Shown here: positions 17,671 to 26,839 of the stretch, piece by piece | Layout: each line of letters starts with the position of its first letter | How positions within the stretch are numbered: position 1 is the first letter of the stretch | Position numbers and translations under genes: made by a program | The notes under the pieces: model-generated | Told to the model about the DNA's origin: nothing | Seen by the model: only the letters and a program-made list of their open reading frames with translations | Database searches by the model: none | Assembly (NCBI GenBank): GCA_036397835.1 | Contig: DASWIG010000100.1 | Coordinates: forward strand, 6,210-70,209 | Origin: DASWIG01 sp036397835 | GTDB taxonomy: Bacteria; Acidobacteriota; Thermoanaerobaculia; Multivoradales; J023 | Direction of reading: 5' to 3' | Length of the DNA stretch: 64,000 nt

Positions 17671-20275
17671 ATCCGCGGGGTGGTCGAAACGGCGGTGTCC
17701 TCGTCTTCCCGGGTGCAGCCGGGACGCCTGCGCTCCCAGTACCGAGATAGGCGTCGAGCTCGCGGAAGGCGTCAGCGGGCTCCGGTTGGCCGTCCCACCG
17801 CTCCCAGAAGCGCGCCAGGGGCGACGGCTCGGTGTGCATGCGCCGGGCCACGTCGCCCTCGGCGACCGCTCCCGCGGGCTTCCAGTCCTCGCCGAGGGCC
17901 TGGCGCGCGGCCCTGAGCAGGTCCGCGGCGGCACCGTCGTCCCCCCGTTTCCAGGCCAGGTAGCCGCGCAGGAAGAAACCGCCGGCCGCCCGCGGGTTGG
18001 TGCGGCAGGCCCACTCGAAACGCTGGTCGGCGAGCGCGTCCTCGCCCTCGAGCAGCGCGATCTCGCCCAACGCCAGGAGCGAGCCGGTCTCCTCCTTGTT
18101 GACTTCGTGGGCGCGCTCGAGCGCGGCCTCGGCGGCGTCGAGCTCCGCCCGCGAGGTGGCGGTCAGGGCGCGCAGCACGCCCCATTGCTTGTGGCCGCGG
18201 TGGCTCAGCGGGTTGGCGCGGCGCAGACGATCGAGCTCGGCCAGGGCCTCGTCGGGCCGGCCGAGCTCCGCCAGGCAGTTGGCCAGGTAGTAGCGCGAGT
18301 CCTCGTGCTCGGGGTTCAGGGCCAGGGCGCGACGGAAGAGCTCGGCGGCGCGGCCGACGTCGCCGTCGACCTTCATGGCGTCCATGGCGGCCCTTTGCGT
18401 CGACCAGAACTCCATCAGGCGCCGGCGCTCGTCGAGCGTCGCGAGGGCGGGCGCTGTAACCCTGGCGGAGATCCGGCGCGGCTCAGGGTCGCCCTCGGTG
18501 AGCTCCCACACGGCGCCGGCTGCGAGGTCCGCGAAGACCTGCGACTCGCCGCCGAGCCACCGCACCTCGAGACGCGAGACGTGCTCGGCGGTCCCCAGAC
18601 CGAAATGCACCGTGCCGCTGCTCTGCGACAGGTAGGACGCGCCGCCGACTGAACGCCGCAGCTCGACGCCATCGTCCAGGGTGGCGACGAGGACGGCGCC
18701 CTCGCCCGGGCCGCGCCGCGCGTCGCGCAGCCGCACCGCGAGCCAGCGGCCCTGCTCCATGTCGTTGCGCAGCAGCTTGACGCCTTCGTAGAGGTGGTAG
18801 ACGGCCACGTCGAGGTCGCCGTCGCCGTCGTAGTCGGCCACCGCCAGGCCGCGGCCCACGTGGGGCGCGGCAAAGACCTCGGCGAGCGGCGCAAGGTCGT
18901 GGAAGTACTCGCCGCGCCGGTTCCACAGCAGCATCGCCGGCTGCGGCTTGAGGCCCCTGGGCTGCCGGTCGTCCTCCAGGGTGCTGCCGTTGGCGACCAC
19001 CAGGTCGAGCCAGCCGTCGCTGTCGAAGTCGGCGAACTCGGTGCCCCAGCCCACGAATTGGAGCGCGATCTGGCCGAGCCCCAGGGGCACCGCCTGGTCG
19101 GTGAAGGAGAGGCGCACCGGGGCGCCGGCGGGCACGGCGCGGCGCAGGTCGGCGAGGCGTGAGTCGTAAAGGGCGTTCTCCTGGGCGAGCCAGTGGGTGA
19201 TGAAGAGGTCGTCGTCGCCGTCGCGGTTCCAGTCGCCGGCGGCCAGCCCCATGGCGCCGCGGTAGTCGGCCACCCAGGCTTGCAGGCCGGCGTCCTCGAA
19301 GGTGTCGCCGCGGTTCAGGAAGAAGGCGTTGTCGGAGATGTCGTTGGCCACGTAGAGGTCGAGGCGGCCGTCGTCGTCGAAGTCGTGCCAGAGGGCCGAG
19401 AGGCTGCGGCCCTGCGGGTTCTGCACGCCGTAGAGCAGGGCCACCTCGGTGAACGCGCCCGTGCCGTCGTTCTCGAAGAGCAGGTTGCGCTCGGGCTCGA
19501 AGGAGGCGGGGTTGAGGGTGTAGGGCACGGCGGCGCCGTATTGCTGGGAGAGGCTGCGCCGGTCGCCGGCGTCCTCCACGTACTGCACGTAGCCGCACAC
19601 GTAGAGGTCGAGGTCGAGGTCGTTGTCGAAGTCGCCCCAGGCGGCGCCGGCCCAGTAGCCGTCGGGCGCGACGAAGCGCTCGTCGCGTTCGAGCGCGCCT
19701 TCACGGTTGTGGAAGAGGAGGAGGCTGCGGTAGCCGGTCACCACCAGGTCGAGCCAGCCGTCGCCGTCGTAGTCGCCCCACGACGCGGCCATCCCGGCGA
19801 CGCGGATCTCCGGGAAGCCCGCGACCTTGAGGAACGTCCCGTCGCCGCGGTTCTCGTAGAGCTCCGACGGCGCCCACTGCGACCGCGGTAGGGTCAGGGC
19901 GCCGCCGGCGGCGACCAGGAAGATGTCGTCGTCGCCGTCGTTGTCGTAGTCGCCCCAGGCGAGGCCGGCGCCCATGTCCTCGGGAAGCTGCGACGAGCGC
20001 GCGCCGGTGAAGGTCACGAAGCCGTCGAGCCCCGCCGCCGCGGTGACGTCGGTGAAGCGGGGCGCGGGCGCGTCCGCCGGCAGGTCGCGCGAGAGCTTCG
20101 CGGTGACGTCGTCGAGGGCCTCGCCGGGCCGCCGCACCTCGGGCCGGGTCCGGAGGTAGATCACCACGCCGGCCGCCGCCGCCACGAGCGCCACGGCGGC
20201 CAGCACGGCGACGACCAGGCGCAGCCGCTGGCGGCGGGTGAGGCGTCGGCGGGCGGGGCGCAGGTCGTTGCCCAT
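17660..20275 (-). CDS. CRTAC1-family FG-GAP/VCBS-repeat protein with UnbV domain and C-terminal TPRs
   Basis: An 871-residue exported protein. It has a basic N-terminus, one signal-anchor helix (about residues 20-45) and FG-GAP/VCBS repeats with calcium-type loops (GDYDNDGDDDIFLV, GDYDGDGWLDLVV, GDFDNDLDLDLYV). An ASPIC/UnbV domain follows near residues 525-605 (VGGASYLSQSSGTVHFGLG), and tetratricopeptide repeats run from about 635 to the end. Its start lies 6 bp after the stop of the multihaem cytochrome gene, so the two form an operon and may act together at the cell surface. The last ~25 residues run into repeat sequence and probably replace the original C-terminus. Confidence 0.85.
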   Translation of the reverse strand: MGNDLRPARRRLTRRQRLRLVVAVLAAVALVAAAAGVVIYLRTRPEVRRPGEALDDVTAKLSRDLPADAPAPRFTDVTAAAGLDGFVTFTGARSSQLPEDMGAGLAWGDYDNDGDDDIFLVAAGGALTLPRSQWAPSELYENRGDGTFLKVAGFPEIRVAGMAASWGDYDGDGWLDLVVTGYRSLLLFHNREGALERDERFVAPDGYWAGAAWGDFDNDLDLDLYVCGYVQYVEDAGDRRSLSQQYGAAVPYTLNPASFEPERNLLFENDGTGAFTEVALLYGVQNPQGRSLSALWHDFDDDGRLDLYVANDISDNAFFLNRGDTFEDAGLQAWVADYRGAMGLAAGDWNRDGDDDLFITHWLAQENALYDSRLADLRRAVPAGAPVRLSFTDQAVPLGLGQIALQFVGWGTEFADFDSDGWLDLVVANGSTLEDDRQPRGLKPQPAMLLWNRRGEYFHDLAPLAEVFAAPHVGRGLAVADYDGDGDLDVAVYHLYEGVKLLRNDMEQGRWLAVRLRDARRGPGEGAVLVATLDDGVELRRSVGGASYLSQSSGTVHFGLGTAEHVSRLEVRWLGGESQVFADLAAGAVWELTEGDPEPRRISARVTAPALATLDERRRLMEFWSTQRAAMDAMKVDGDVGRAAELFRRALALNPEHEDSRYYLANCLAELGRPDEALAELDRLRRANPLSHRGHKQWGVLRALTATSRAELDAAEAALERAHEVNKEETGSLLALGEIALLEGEDALADQRFEWACRTNPRAAGGFFLRGYLAWKRGDDGAAADLLRAARQALGEDWKPAGAVAEGDVARRMHTEPSPLARFWERWDGQPEPADAFRELDAYLGTGSAGVPAAPGKTRTPPFRPPRGFRE

Positions 20276-20281
20276 CGTCCG

Positions 20282-22387
20282 TCAGCCTCCCGCCCTGGTA
20301 GGCGCCGCGGCCAGGCTCGCCTGGCGCACGGCCGCCTTGACGGTCGCCTCGGTCCGCGTCATCTCGACCACCGGCGCGGTGAGCCCCGAGTCCTCGCCGA
20401 GCAGGAAGTTGATCAGGAACTGGTCGACCTTGCGGTAGAGCAGCGTGGCGACCACCCGGTATTCGTCGACCCCCTCCTGGGCGGGGATCGAGAAGTCCTG
20501 CGTTTCCTTGCCCAGCCGGGCCAGGTCCCGCGGCGTGCCCTTGGCCAGGGTCGTCGGACAGTCGACGAGGTACTCCACGGTGTCGGAATAGCCGGGGAAG
20601 AGGGCGCGGCGGTAGCGCACCCCCACCATCTCCCACAGGTTGTGGCGGTCGATCAGGTTGCCGTACTGGTCCACGGGCTCGGCCTTGAAGAGGAAGCTGC
20701 CCGGCTCGATGAAGTGCTTGGCGTCGCGAGTGCCCGAGGCGAAGATCTCGTTGCCGGCCGGGTCGTAGACGTGGATCTCCACCCAGCTCTGGATGATGTC
20801 GAGGGGGCCGGTGGGGAAGTCGTGGCCCACCTTGTTGGCGGTCATCACCACCCGCACCGGCAGCGTGCCGCCGGGCTCGACGGTCTGCGGCACCTCGAGG
20901 GCCAGGTTCACGACTGGGCCGTCGCGCCACTTGTCGGCGATCTCGGGGATCTCGAATTCCCCCTGCAGCCACTCCTCGGTGAGGGCGAGCTGCTCCTCCC
21001 AGCCCTCGAGCTCGAGCATCTTGGGCACCATGCTGTTGGCGGCGATGAAGCGGTGGCTGCGGTGGCGGCCGTCGCCGGGGCCGCGATTGTAGTCGGTGGC
21101 GTCGCCGCGCGCCGGGTCGGTGGAATCGACGAGCGGCATGTGGCACTCCCGGCACTCGATGGTCTTGGTGGGATCGCCTTCCGTGAACCAATGGCTGGCC
21201 TTCCAGTTGTCGTACTGGTTCTGGAGCTGCACCCAGCCCACGCGGTTGACCTCCTGGTCGATGAACTGCTTGTGGCAGGCGGCGCAGTACTCGGGGGCCT
21301 TGAACATCCGCTTGCTGAGCTTGTTGTGCTCGTCGGGATAGGTGCGGATCAGGAAGTCGCTCGCCAGCTTGCCCGCGCCGTGCTCGTGCCATTGCCAGAG
21401 ATAGGAGGAGGGCTGGGTCATCACGTAGTTGGCGTTGCCCTGGATATCGGTCTCGCGGACGCCGTGGCAGACCAGGCAGGAGACCCCTTCCTGGTAGCCG
21501 TGCAGACCCGTCAGCTCCTCCGTGAAGACGTTCTTGGTGCCGGAGAAGAGCGAGATCGGATCGTGACAGCCGCCGCAGTAGCGGGTCGACTCGGGCCCGT
21601 TCTGCTCCGCCATCACGCTCTGGACCTTCTGGAAGAGCGGGTCCATGGCGGCGTAGCGGTGGGCGCTGGGGAGCCATTCCTCGAGAATCTGCTGGTGGCA
21701 GCCGCCGGTGCCGCAGGTGCGCGAGCCGGCCAGGGACTCGGCGTCGAAGGCGCCGCCGGTGGTGGTCACGGCAAGGCTCGGCGCGAACGGACGGTCCTCG
21801 CCGTAGGCGAAGTGGTAGTCCGCGGGGAGCTCGTTGACGTAGGTCGGCCCGGCGTAGGCGTAAGCCAGGGCGGCGATCGCCACGCCGCCGGCAACGGTGG
21901 CGCCGAGCGAGGCCCAGACGGCCCGGCGCACGGCCGGCGCGCTCTCTTTCTTGCGCCGCCGGACGTAGACCAGCACCACGTGCGGCAGGGCGGTGGCGAG
22001 CGCCGCCAGCGTCGAGTAGAGGTGGACGTTGCGCCAGGCCGGCGACATGCGGACGCCGAAGAGCCCCTGCCAGGTGACGACGAGCCCGGAGAGCGCGCAC
22101 ACCAGCACCGCGGCCGCGGCGACGTAGCCCAGCAGCACCTCGTCGGAAAACTTGTAGCTCTTGTAGTCGCGCCAGTGGGCCACCAGGTACCAGGTGAGCG
22201 GCACCAGGATCAGCAGCCCTACCGCGGTGTGCAGCAGCACGTTCCACTGCACGGCGCCGTGGAACGGCGCCAGGGTGATCACCAGCCCGGTCACCGTCTC
22301 GAAGAGCAGCGCCGCCAGGGCCAGTCGGGTCAGCAACGAGGACCATCCGGTGCGGACGGTCTTGCCAGGTACGATCTGGTTCGCCAT
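20282..22387 (-). CDS. membrane-anchored multihaem cytochrome c
   Basis: A 701-residue protein. The N-terminal ~200 residues have about five transmembrane helices, several with histidines (HTAVGLLILVPLTWYLVAHW, WRNVHLYSTLAALATALPH), like a small cytochrome b561-type domain. The periplasmic part contains four CxxCH haem c motifs (CGGCH, CLVCH, CAACH, CRECH) and one CX4CH (CGTGGCH), resembling cytochrome c554-type domains. The C-terminal third is beta-rich. This suggests electron transfer from the quinone pool to a periplasmic acceptor; the substrate is unknown. ATG 22387 is chosen because AAGGAGG precedes it by 5 bases. The CRTAC1 gene follows directly. Confidence 0.82.
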   Translation of the reverse strand: MANQIVPGKTVRTGWSSLLTRLALAALLFETVTGLVITLAPFHGAVQWNVLLHTAVGLLILVPLTWYLVAHWRDYKSYKFSDEVLLGYVAAAAVLVCALSGLVVTWQGLFGVRMSPAWRNVHLYSTLAALATALPHVVLVYVRRRKKESAPAVRRAVWASLGATVAGGVAIAALAYAYAGPTYVNELPADYHFAYGEDRPFAPSLAVTTTGGAFDAESLAGSRTCGTGGCHQQILEEWLPSAHRYAAMDPLFQKVQSVMAEQNGPESTRYCGGCHDPISLFSGTKNVFTEELTGLHGYQEGVSCLVCHGVRETDIQGNANYVMTQPSSYLWQWHEHGAGKLASDFLIRTYPDEHNKLSKRMFKAPEYCAACHKQFIDQEVNRVGWVQLQNQYDNWKASHWFTEGDPTKTIECRECHMPLVDSTDPARGDATDYNRGPGDGRHRSHRFIAANSMVPKMLELEGWEEQLALTEEWLQGEFEIPEIADKWRDGPVVNLALEVPQTVEPGGTLPVRVVMTANKVGHDFPTGPLDIIQSWVEIHVYDPAGNEIFASGTRDAKHFIEPGSFLFKAEPVDQYGNLIDRHNLWEMVGVRYRRALFPGYSDTVEYLVDCPTTLAKGTPRDLARLGKETQDFSIPAQEGVDEYRVVATLLYRKVDQFLINFLLGEDSGLTAPVVEMTRTEATVKAAVRQASLAAAPTRAGG

Positions 22388-22644
22388 CAGAGCCTCCTTC
22401 GCTCGTCCCATCATCCCTACCCGGGGATCCGGAGCCGCCAAAGAGAGAGGGCAGAGGAACAGGCCCTACTTTGAATCGGCGGAGGGCGACGGCGCCACGG
22501 TCCGCGGGGCGGGGCGGACCTGGCTGAAGGGGTAGCTCAGCTCCTACCGTCCCGACTAGATCGAGCGCTTCACAGCGAAGCCAGGACCTCGGCGGCTCCG
22601 ACGGGATGGCGACGGCCTTGCCCTCTGTGGTAGACAAGAGGACC

Positions 22645-24489
22645 ATGAAGCTCCCCTACGGCGTCGCCGACTTCTACAGTCTCCGCACCGAGGGCCAGCT
22701 CTACGTCGACCGCACCGACCGCATCCGGACGCTCGAAGAGCTCGGCAAAGCACTGCTCTTCCTGCGTCCGCGGCGCTTCGGCAAGTCCCTGTGGCTGAGC
22801 GTCCTGGCCAACTACTACGACCTGCGCACGGCCGCGGAGCACGAGAGCCTCTTCGGCGGCCTGGCGATGGGACAAGGCCCCACCCCGCTCGCCCATCGCT
22901 ACTTCATTTTGCGCTGGGACTTCTCCAAGATCAATCCGGACCCGCCGCCATGGGGCGTCAATGCCAACGTCGGCTCGCACCACGAGCGGATCGGCAACGA
23001 GATCAACGGCTATCTGAACACGATTTTCGAGGTCTTCCAGAGAGACTACCGTGAGCATCTGCCGGAGATCGTCGAGCTTCGAGAGGATCCCTTCCACAAC
23101 CTCGAGCGGCTGCTCTCCGTGATCCGCGAGACGCCCTACCGGCTCTACCTGCTGATCGACGAGTACGACAATTTCGCCAACGAGGTCCTCGCCAGCGACG
23201 AGGAGACCTACAAGGACCTGGTCCACAGTGACGGTCCCTTCAAGTATCTCTTCAAGTGGGTCAAGGGCCTCATGGCGGGCGCCGGGCTCGATCGCCTCTT
23301 CATCACCGGCGTCTCGCCCATGGTGATGTCCGACGTCACCAGCGGCATGAACGTCGCCGACAACGTCTATCTCACCCCGGAGCTCAATACGCTCTGCGGC
23401 TTCACCGACGAGGACGTTCGAGATCTCCTCGAACGGCTCCACGACGAGCGGATGGCGACGGCTTCCGGCAGCGGGACGACGGCACCGCCCTGGACGGTCG
23501 ACGAGGCGTGCGCCATGTTGCGCGATTGGTACAACGGCTACCGCTTCACGCCGACGGCGGAGGTCGAGACGGTCACGGCAGTCTACAACCCGACTCTGGT
23601 GCTCTATTTCCTCACCCGCCTCGAGCGTTACGATGCCTATCCGGAGCAGATGCTCGATGCCAATCTGGCTGCCGACGAGGGCAAGCTCGACTATCTCGCG
23701 AAGTTCGCCGCGGGCAGGGACGCGGTGGTCGACATGATCCGCAAAGGAAAGCCGCTTGAAGTAACGCAGCTCCGCGATCGCTTCAGCCTGGCCGACTTGC
23801 TCGATCCTTCGGCTCAGGACATGAGCTCTATCGGGGCCTACCTCTACTACTTCGGCATGGTGACGCTGGCCGGAAAGACCTCGCGGCGCACCTGGCTCCT
23901 GGCGACTCCCAACGAGGTGGTCCGTGGTCTCTACATCGAGCGCATCGCCCGTCTGCTCCTGCCGCTGGGCGCCGACCGCACCGCCGCCATGGAACCGGCA
24001 TTGGACCTGATGGAGGGCAAGGCGATCGAGCCCTTCCTCGACTTCATTGAAGGGACCCTTTTCCCGAGCTTCTCCAATCGCGACGCGACCTGGGCGAACG
24101 AGCTGACGGTGAAGACCCTTTTCCTGACCCTGCTCTGGAACGCGGCCAGCTACATCACCTTCTCCGAGCCTGAATTGGAACAGCGCTACGCCGATCTCTG
24201 CTTGGTGCGGCGCCCCGACGCGCGGGCGTCGAGCCTTTGGGACCTCCTGTTCGAATTCAAGAGATTGTCCTTGAAGGAGCTCGGCATGAGCGGCGAGGAG
24301 GTGAAGAAGGCGCCGCGGGCGGAGCTGATGGCGATGGAGAAGGTCAAGGACGCCCTCGATCAGTCCGAGGCACAGCTCGTGGCTTACCGGGAAGCCCTCG
24401 CCAGGCGCCAGGGCGGCGTCTTGAAGCTGCGCGCCTACGCGGTGGTGGCCCTGGGCTTCAAGCGTCTCGTTGCCCGGCCGCTGTCCTGA
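22645..24489 (+). CDS. AAA-ATPase-like protein with C-terminal PD-(D/E)XK nuclease-like domain
   Basis: A 614-residue protein of the family pairing an AAA-ATPase-like domain (PF09820) with a DUF1703 PD-(D/E)XK domain. It begins with LPYGVADFYSLR and YVDRTDRI. The P-loop is RPRRFGKSL, the usual short form in this family. Walker B is YLLIDEYDNF. The C-terminal nuclease-like core shows LLFEFKRLSL (the E-x-K part). These genes occur as lineage-specific, often multicopy accessory genes; their role is not established. ATG 22645 is chosen over 22606 because homologous sequence begins there. The gene is divergent from the cytochrome operon. Confidence 0.82.
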   Translation: MKLPYGVADFYSLRTEGQLYVDRTDRIRTLEELGKALLFLRPRRFGKSLWLSVLANYYDLRTAAEHESLFGGLAMGQGPTPLAHRYFILRWDFSKINPDPPPWGVNANVGSHHERIGNEINGYLNTIFEVFQRDYREHLPEIVELREDPFHNLERLLSVIRETPYRLYLLIDEYDNFANEVLASDEETYKDLVHSDGPFKYLFKWVKGLMAGAGLDRLFITGVSPMVMSDVTSGMNVADNVYLTPELNTLCGFTDEDVRDLLERLHDERMATASGSGTTAPPWTVDEACAMLRDWYNGYRFTPTAEVETVTAVYNPTLVLYFLTRLERYDAYPEQMLDANLAADEGKLDYLAKFAAGRDAVVDMIRKGKPLEVTQLRDRFSLADLLDPSAQDMSSIGAYLYYFGMVTLAGKTSRRTWLLATPNEVVRGLYIERIARLLLPLGADRTAAMEPALDLMEGKAIEPFLDFIEGTLFPSFSNRDATWANELTVKTLFLTLLWNAASYITFSEPELEQRYADLCLVRRPDARASSLWDLLFEFKRLSLKELGMSGEEVKKAPRAELMAMEKVKDALDQSEAQLVAYREALARRQGGVLKLRAYAVVALGFKRLVARPLS

Positions 24490-24671
24490 GGGTCGCCTAA
24501 AGCTCTTTCAAGCCGAGGATTGACCGGGTTGCCCGGCCAGTCCGCGGTGCACGGCAGGAATCGGCGTCGTCGCGGCCTTGCTGCTCTCGGTGGCGCTGGC
24601 GGCGAGCTCAGAAGCCTTCGTGAGGCAATTCCGATCGGCCGAAGAGCATAGAATCAGTCACGAGGTGCGCC

Positions 24672-25049
24672 GTGCAAGACTCTCCATCCCTGGCCGGCCG
24701 GCAGCTCCATCCGCAGGTGGAGGAGCGGTTCGTCCGTGGCGCCCGTGAAGCGGCGAGGTTCTTCGTGAGCACGTCGAACATCCATGCGGCGCTGGAGCGT
24801 CCGGTCGACCGGCTGACGGAGCTGGAGATCCCCTACGCCATCGTCGGCGCTCTGACTCTCAACGCCTACGGCTACCAGCGGACGACGACCGACGTGGACG
24901 TGCTCGTCCGCCGCGACGGTCTGGATGCGTTCAAGAAGGCGCACCTCGGGCGCGGCTACGTGGAGAGGTTCCCGGGCAGCAAGGCCCCGGGCGCGCAGCA
25001 GGAGCTCCCGAGCGCGCAGCGGACCGCCGACTGGAGCCGCCGCGCCTGA
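24672..25049 (+). pseudogene. truncated nucleotidyltransferase-like gene
   Basis: A GTG-started 125-residue frame. Residues 43-95 match the start of a minimal nucleotidyltransferase fold: IPYAIVGALTLNAYGYQRTT with TDVDVLV (the D-x-D). It continues through AHLGRGYVERFPGSK. After that the sequence becomes low-complexity and the frame ends, whereas family members continue for roughly 60-100 residues with a third acidic residue. It is therefore probably a 3'-truncated remnant. The downstream break lies next to the 3' end of the convergent dioxygenase-like gene, whose C-terminus also looks altered. Confidence 0.6.
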
Positions 25050-25121
25050 CGGGTCGCCTTGTCCCAGACCGGATCCGCGGACAGAATCTTCTCTGCGTCG
25101 GGTATCGTCGCGGCCAGGTAT

Positions 25122-26108
25122 CTACGAGCGGACGGTTCGCCCGCATGTCGGATCTGGCGATGACGGCAAATCCAGCGGCGGCAGAGCACCCTCGATGCGC
25201 GCCCGCTCCTTCTCCAGCCACGGCGGCAGCTTGAGCGACGTGCCCAGCGCTTCCGGCGTCTCGTCGCGGGTGAAGCCCGGCGGATCGGTGGCGATCTCGA
25301 AAAGCACGCCGCCCGGCTCGCGGAAGTAGATCGAGCGGAAGTACCGGCGGTCGCGGACCTCGGTCACGGCGAGGCCCCGCTCCAGCAGCCGCTCGCGCCA
25401 GGCGAGCTGCGCCGCGTCGTCGCTGACCCGCCAGGCGACGTGGTGGACGATGCCCGCGGCCTGACGGCCGCGCGCGCCGGTGGGATGCTCCACCACGTCG
25501 ACGCCGGCGGCGTCGGCGCCCGCGCCGGCGACGAAGCGCACCCGGCTGCCCGCCTCGCCGGCGCGCCGCAGGCCCATGTCGTCGAGCAGGCGCGCCGTGG
25601 GCTCGAGGTCGCGCACCGTCAGCGTGACGCCGGCGAAGTTGCGCACGGCGTGCTCCGCCGCCACCGGACCCCCCGGCCACCAGGGACGCGCGCCGGCGTC
25701 GTCCACCTCCACGAGCTCGAGCTCGAGGCCGTCGGGGTCGGAGACGGTGAGCACCTCGTCGCCGAAGCGCAGTGAGCGGCCGCGGGCCGCCGCGCCCAGA
25801 CGCTCTTCCCAGAAGCCCAGAGAGCCCGCCGGCACCGCGTACGCGGTGACCGTGACCTGGCCGAGGCCGCGCTCGCCGCGCGGCGCCCCCGGCCACGCGA
25901 AGAAGGTCATGATCGACCCCGGGTGCCCGAGCTCGTCGCCGTAGTAGAGGTGGTAGCTGCCGGGGTCGTCGAAATTCACCGTCTTCTTGACCATGCGCTG
26001 GCCCACGACGTCGGTGTAGAAGCCGACGTTGGTCCGCGGGTCCGCGGCGATCGCCGTCACGTGGTGGATGCCCAGGATGCCGCCGTCCTGCGGCTCGGGG
26101 GTGCTCAT
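25122..26108 (-). CDS. VOC-superfamily ring-cleaving dioxygenase-like protein (MhqO/PcpA type)
   Basis: A 328-residue protein made of two glyoxalase/VOC modules. The first opens with GGILGIHHVTAIAADP and the second contains IVHHVAWRVSDD. The metal-ligand pattern His/His/Glu is visible (HH at the start, VHHVAW, and LFEIATDPPGFT). This family includes hydroquinone dioxygenases and thiol- or quinone-stress proteins of Bacillus. The ATG at 26108 has AAAGGAGA at better spacing than the ATG at 26114. The last ~15 residues (PSSPDPTCGRTVRS) are atypical, and the sequence beyond shares a breakpoint with the truncated nucleotidyltransferase gene. Substrate unknown. Confidence 0.85.
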   Translation of the reverse strand: MSTPEPQDGGILGIHHVTAIAADPRTNVGFYTDVVGQRMVKKTVNFDDPGSYHLYYGDELGHPGSIMTFFAWPGAPRGERGLGQVTVTAYAVPAGSLGFWEERLGAAARGRSLRFGDEVLTVSDPDGLELELVEVDDAGARPWWPGGPVAAEHAVRNFAGVTLTVRDLEPTARLLDDMGLRRAGEAGSRVRFVAGAGADAAGVDVVEHPTGARGRQAAGIVHHVAWRVSDDAAQLAWRERLLERGLAVTEVRDRRYFRSIYFREPGGVLFEIATDPPGFTRDETPEALGTSLKLPPWLEKERARIEGALPPLDLPSSPDPTCGRTVRS

Positions 26109-26132
26109 CTCCATTCTCCTTTCGCCCGCGGG

Positions 26133-26804
26133 CTACTCCTCGCGCAGCAGCAGCTCGGCCATCAGGACGTAACGCTCGACGGGATCGAGATCGGGCACCA
26201 GGAGGACGCCGTAGAGCTCGGAGCGGCGCTCGCCGCGGGCACGGAAGAGGACCTCGCCGCCGGGGCCGCGCACCTGGATGATCGGGTCGCCGCGGCCGAA
26301 GACGACGCGCCCCAGCTCGGCCCCTCCCTCGTAGCGCACGCGGACGGTCTCGTCGTTCGGCTGGCGCAGCTCGAAGGCGGGCAGCTCGGGATGGTCCGCC
26401 ACCAGGATCCGGTGCTTGCCGAAGCGGACCCGCCAGCGCAGCTCGCCCCCAGGCCGGCGCACGGTCAGGGTCCTCGCCTCGGGGTTGGGCCGCGCCAGTG
26501 CCACGGCACCGGCACCGCGCTCGTGGTAGCGGCGCTGCTTGGCGTCGCCGTCGCGGCGGCCGCGCAGCAGGCGCTGGCGGCCCTGATCGTCGAAGAGGAC
26601 GGTGACGTCGTCGGCGGTCAGCCGAAAGGTCACGAGGATCTGGCCGTCGTCGGGAGTGCGGACGTGGATCTTCTCGATCTCGACGGCCGCGGTCTCCGGG
26701 GGCGGCGGCGCCTGGTCGCGGCCGCAGGCGGCGAGCGCCGCGACGGCGAGCGCCGCGGCGGCGGTCAGGCCCACGCGGGCGACGGCGAGCGATCTGAGCT
26801 TCAT
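26133..26804 (-). CDS. unrecognised lipoprotein
   Basis: A 223-residue protein with a lipoprotein signal: basic N-terminus, hydrophobic core and lipobox LAAC with Cys27. The mature part starts with a proline run and has a charged beta-rich region in the order TFRLTADDVTVLFDD, GGELRWRVRFGKHRILV, GGEVLFRAR. No known domain is recognised. It lies between ddl and the dioxygenase-like gene on the same strand with short gaps (35 and 24 bp) and may be co-transcribed with them. Confidence 0.65.
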   Translation of the reverse strand: MKLRSLAVARVGLTAAAALAVAALAACGRDQAPPPPETAAVEIEKIHVRTPDDGQILVTFRLTADDVTVLFDDQGRQRLLRGRRDGDAKQRRYHERGAGAVALARPNPEARTLTVRRPGGELRWRVRFGKHRILVADHPELPAFELRQPNDETVRVRYEGGAELGRVVFGRGDPIIQVRGPGGEVLFRARGERRSELYGVLLVPDLDPVERYVLMAELLLREE

Positions 26805-26839
26805 ACCTGGTCTCCTTCAAACGCCGCGACGGCGGTCTT

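Noticed and set aside
19701..22646. A 981-codon minus-strand frame
   Set aside because: It is a frame-shifted shadow of the cytochrome and CRTAC1 genes, rich in Arg, Pro and Ala, without ribosome site or domain.
24956..25189. 77-codon minus-strand frame near the dioxygenase end
   Set aside because: The segment has some protein-like character (YLAATIPDAEKIL) but no start signal or recognised family, and it lies at a rearrangement breakpoint.
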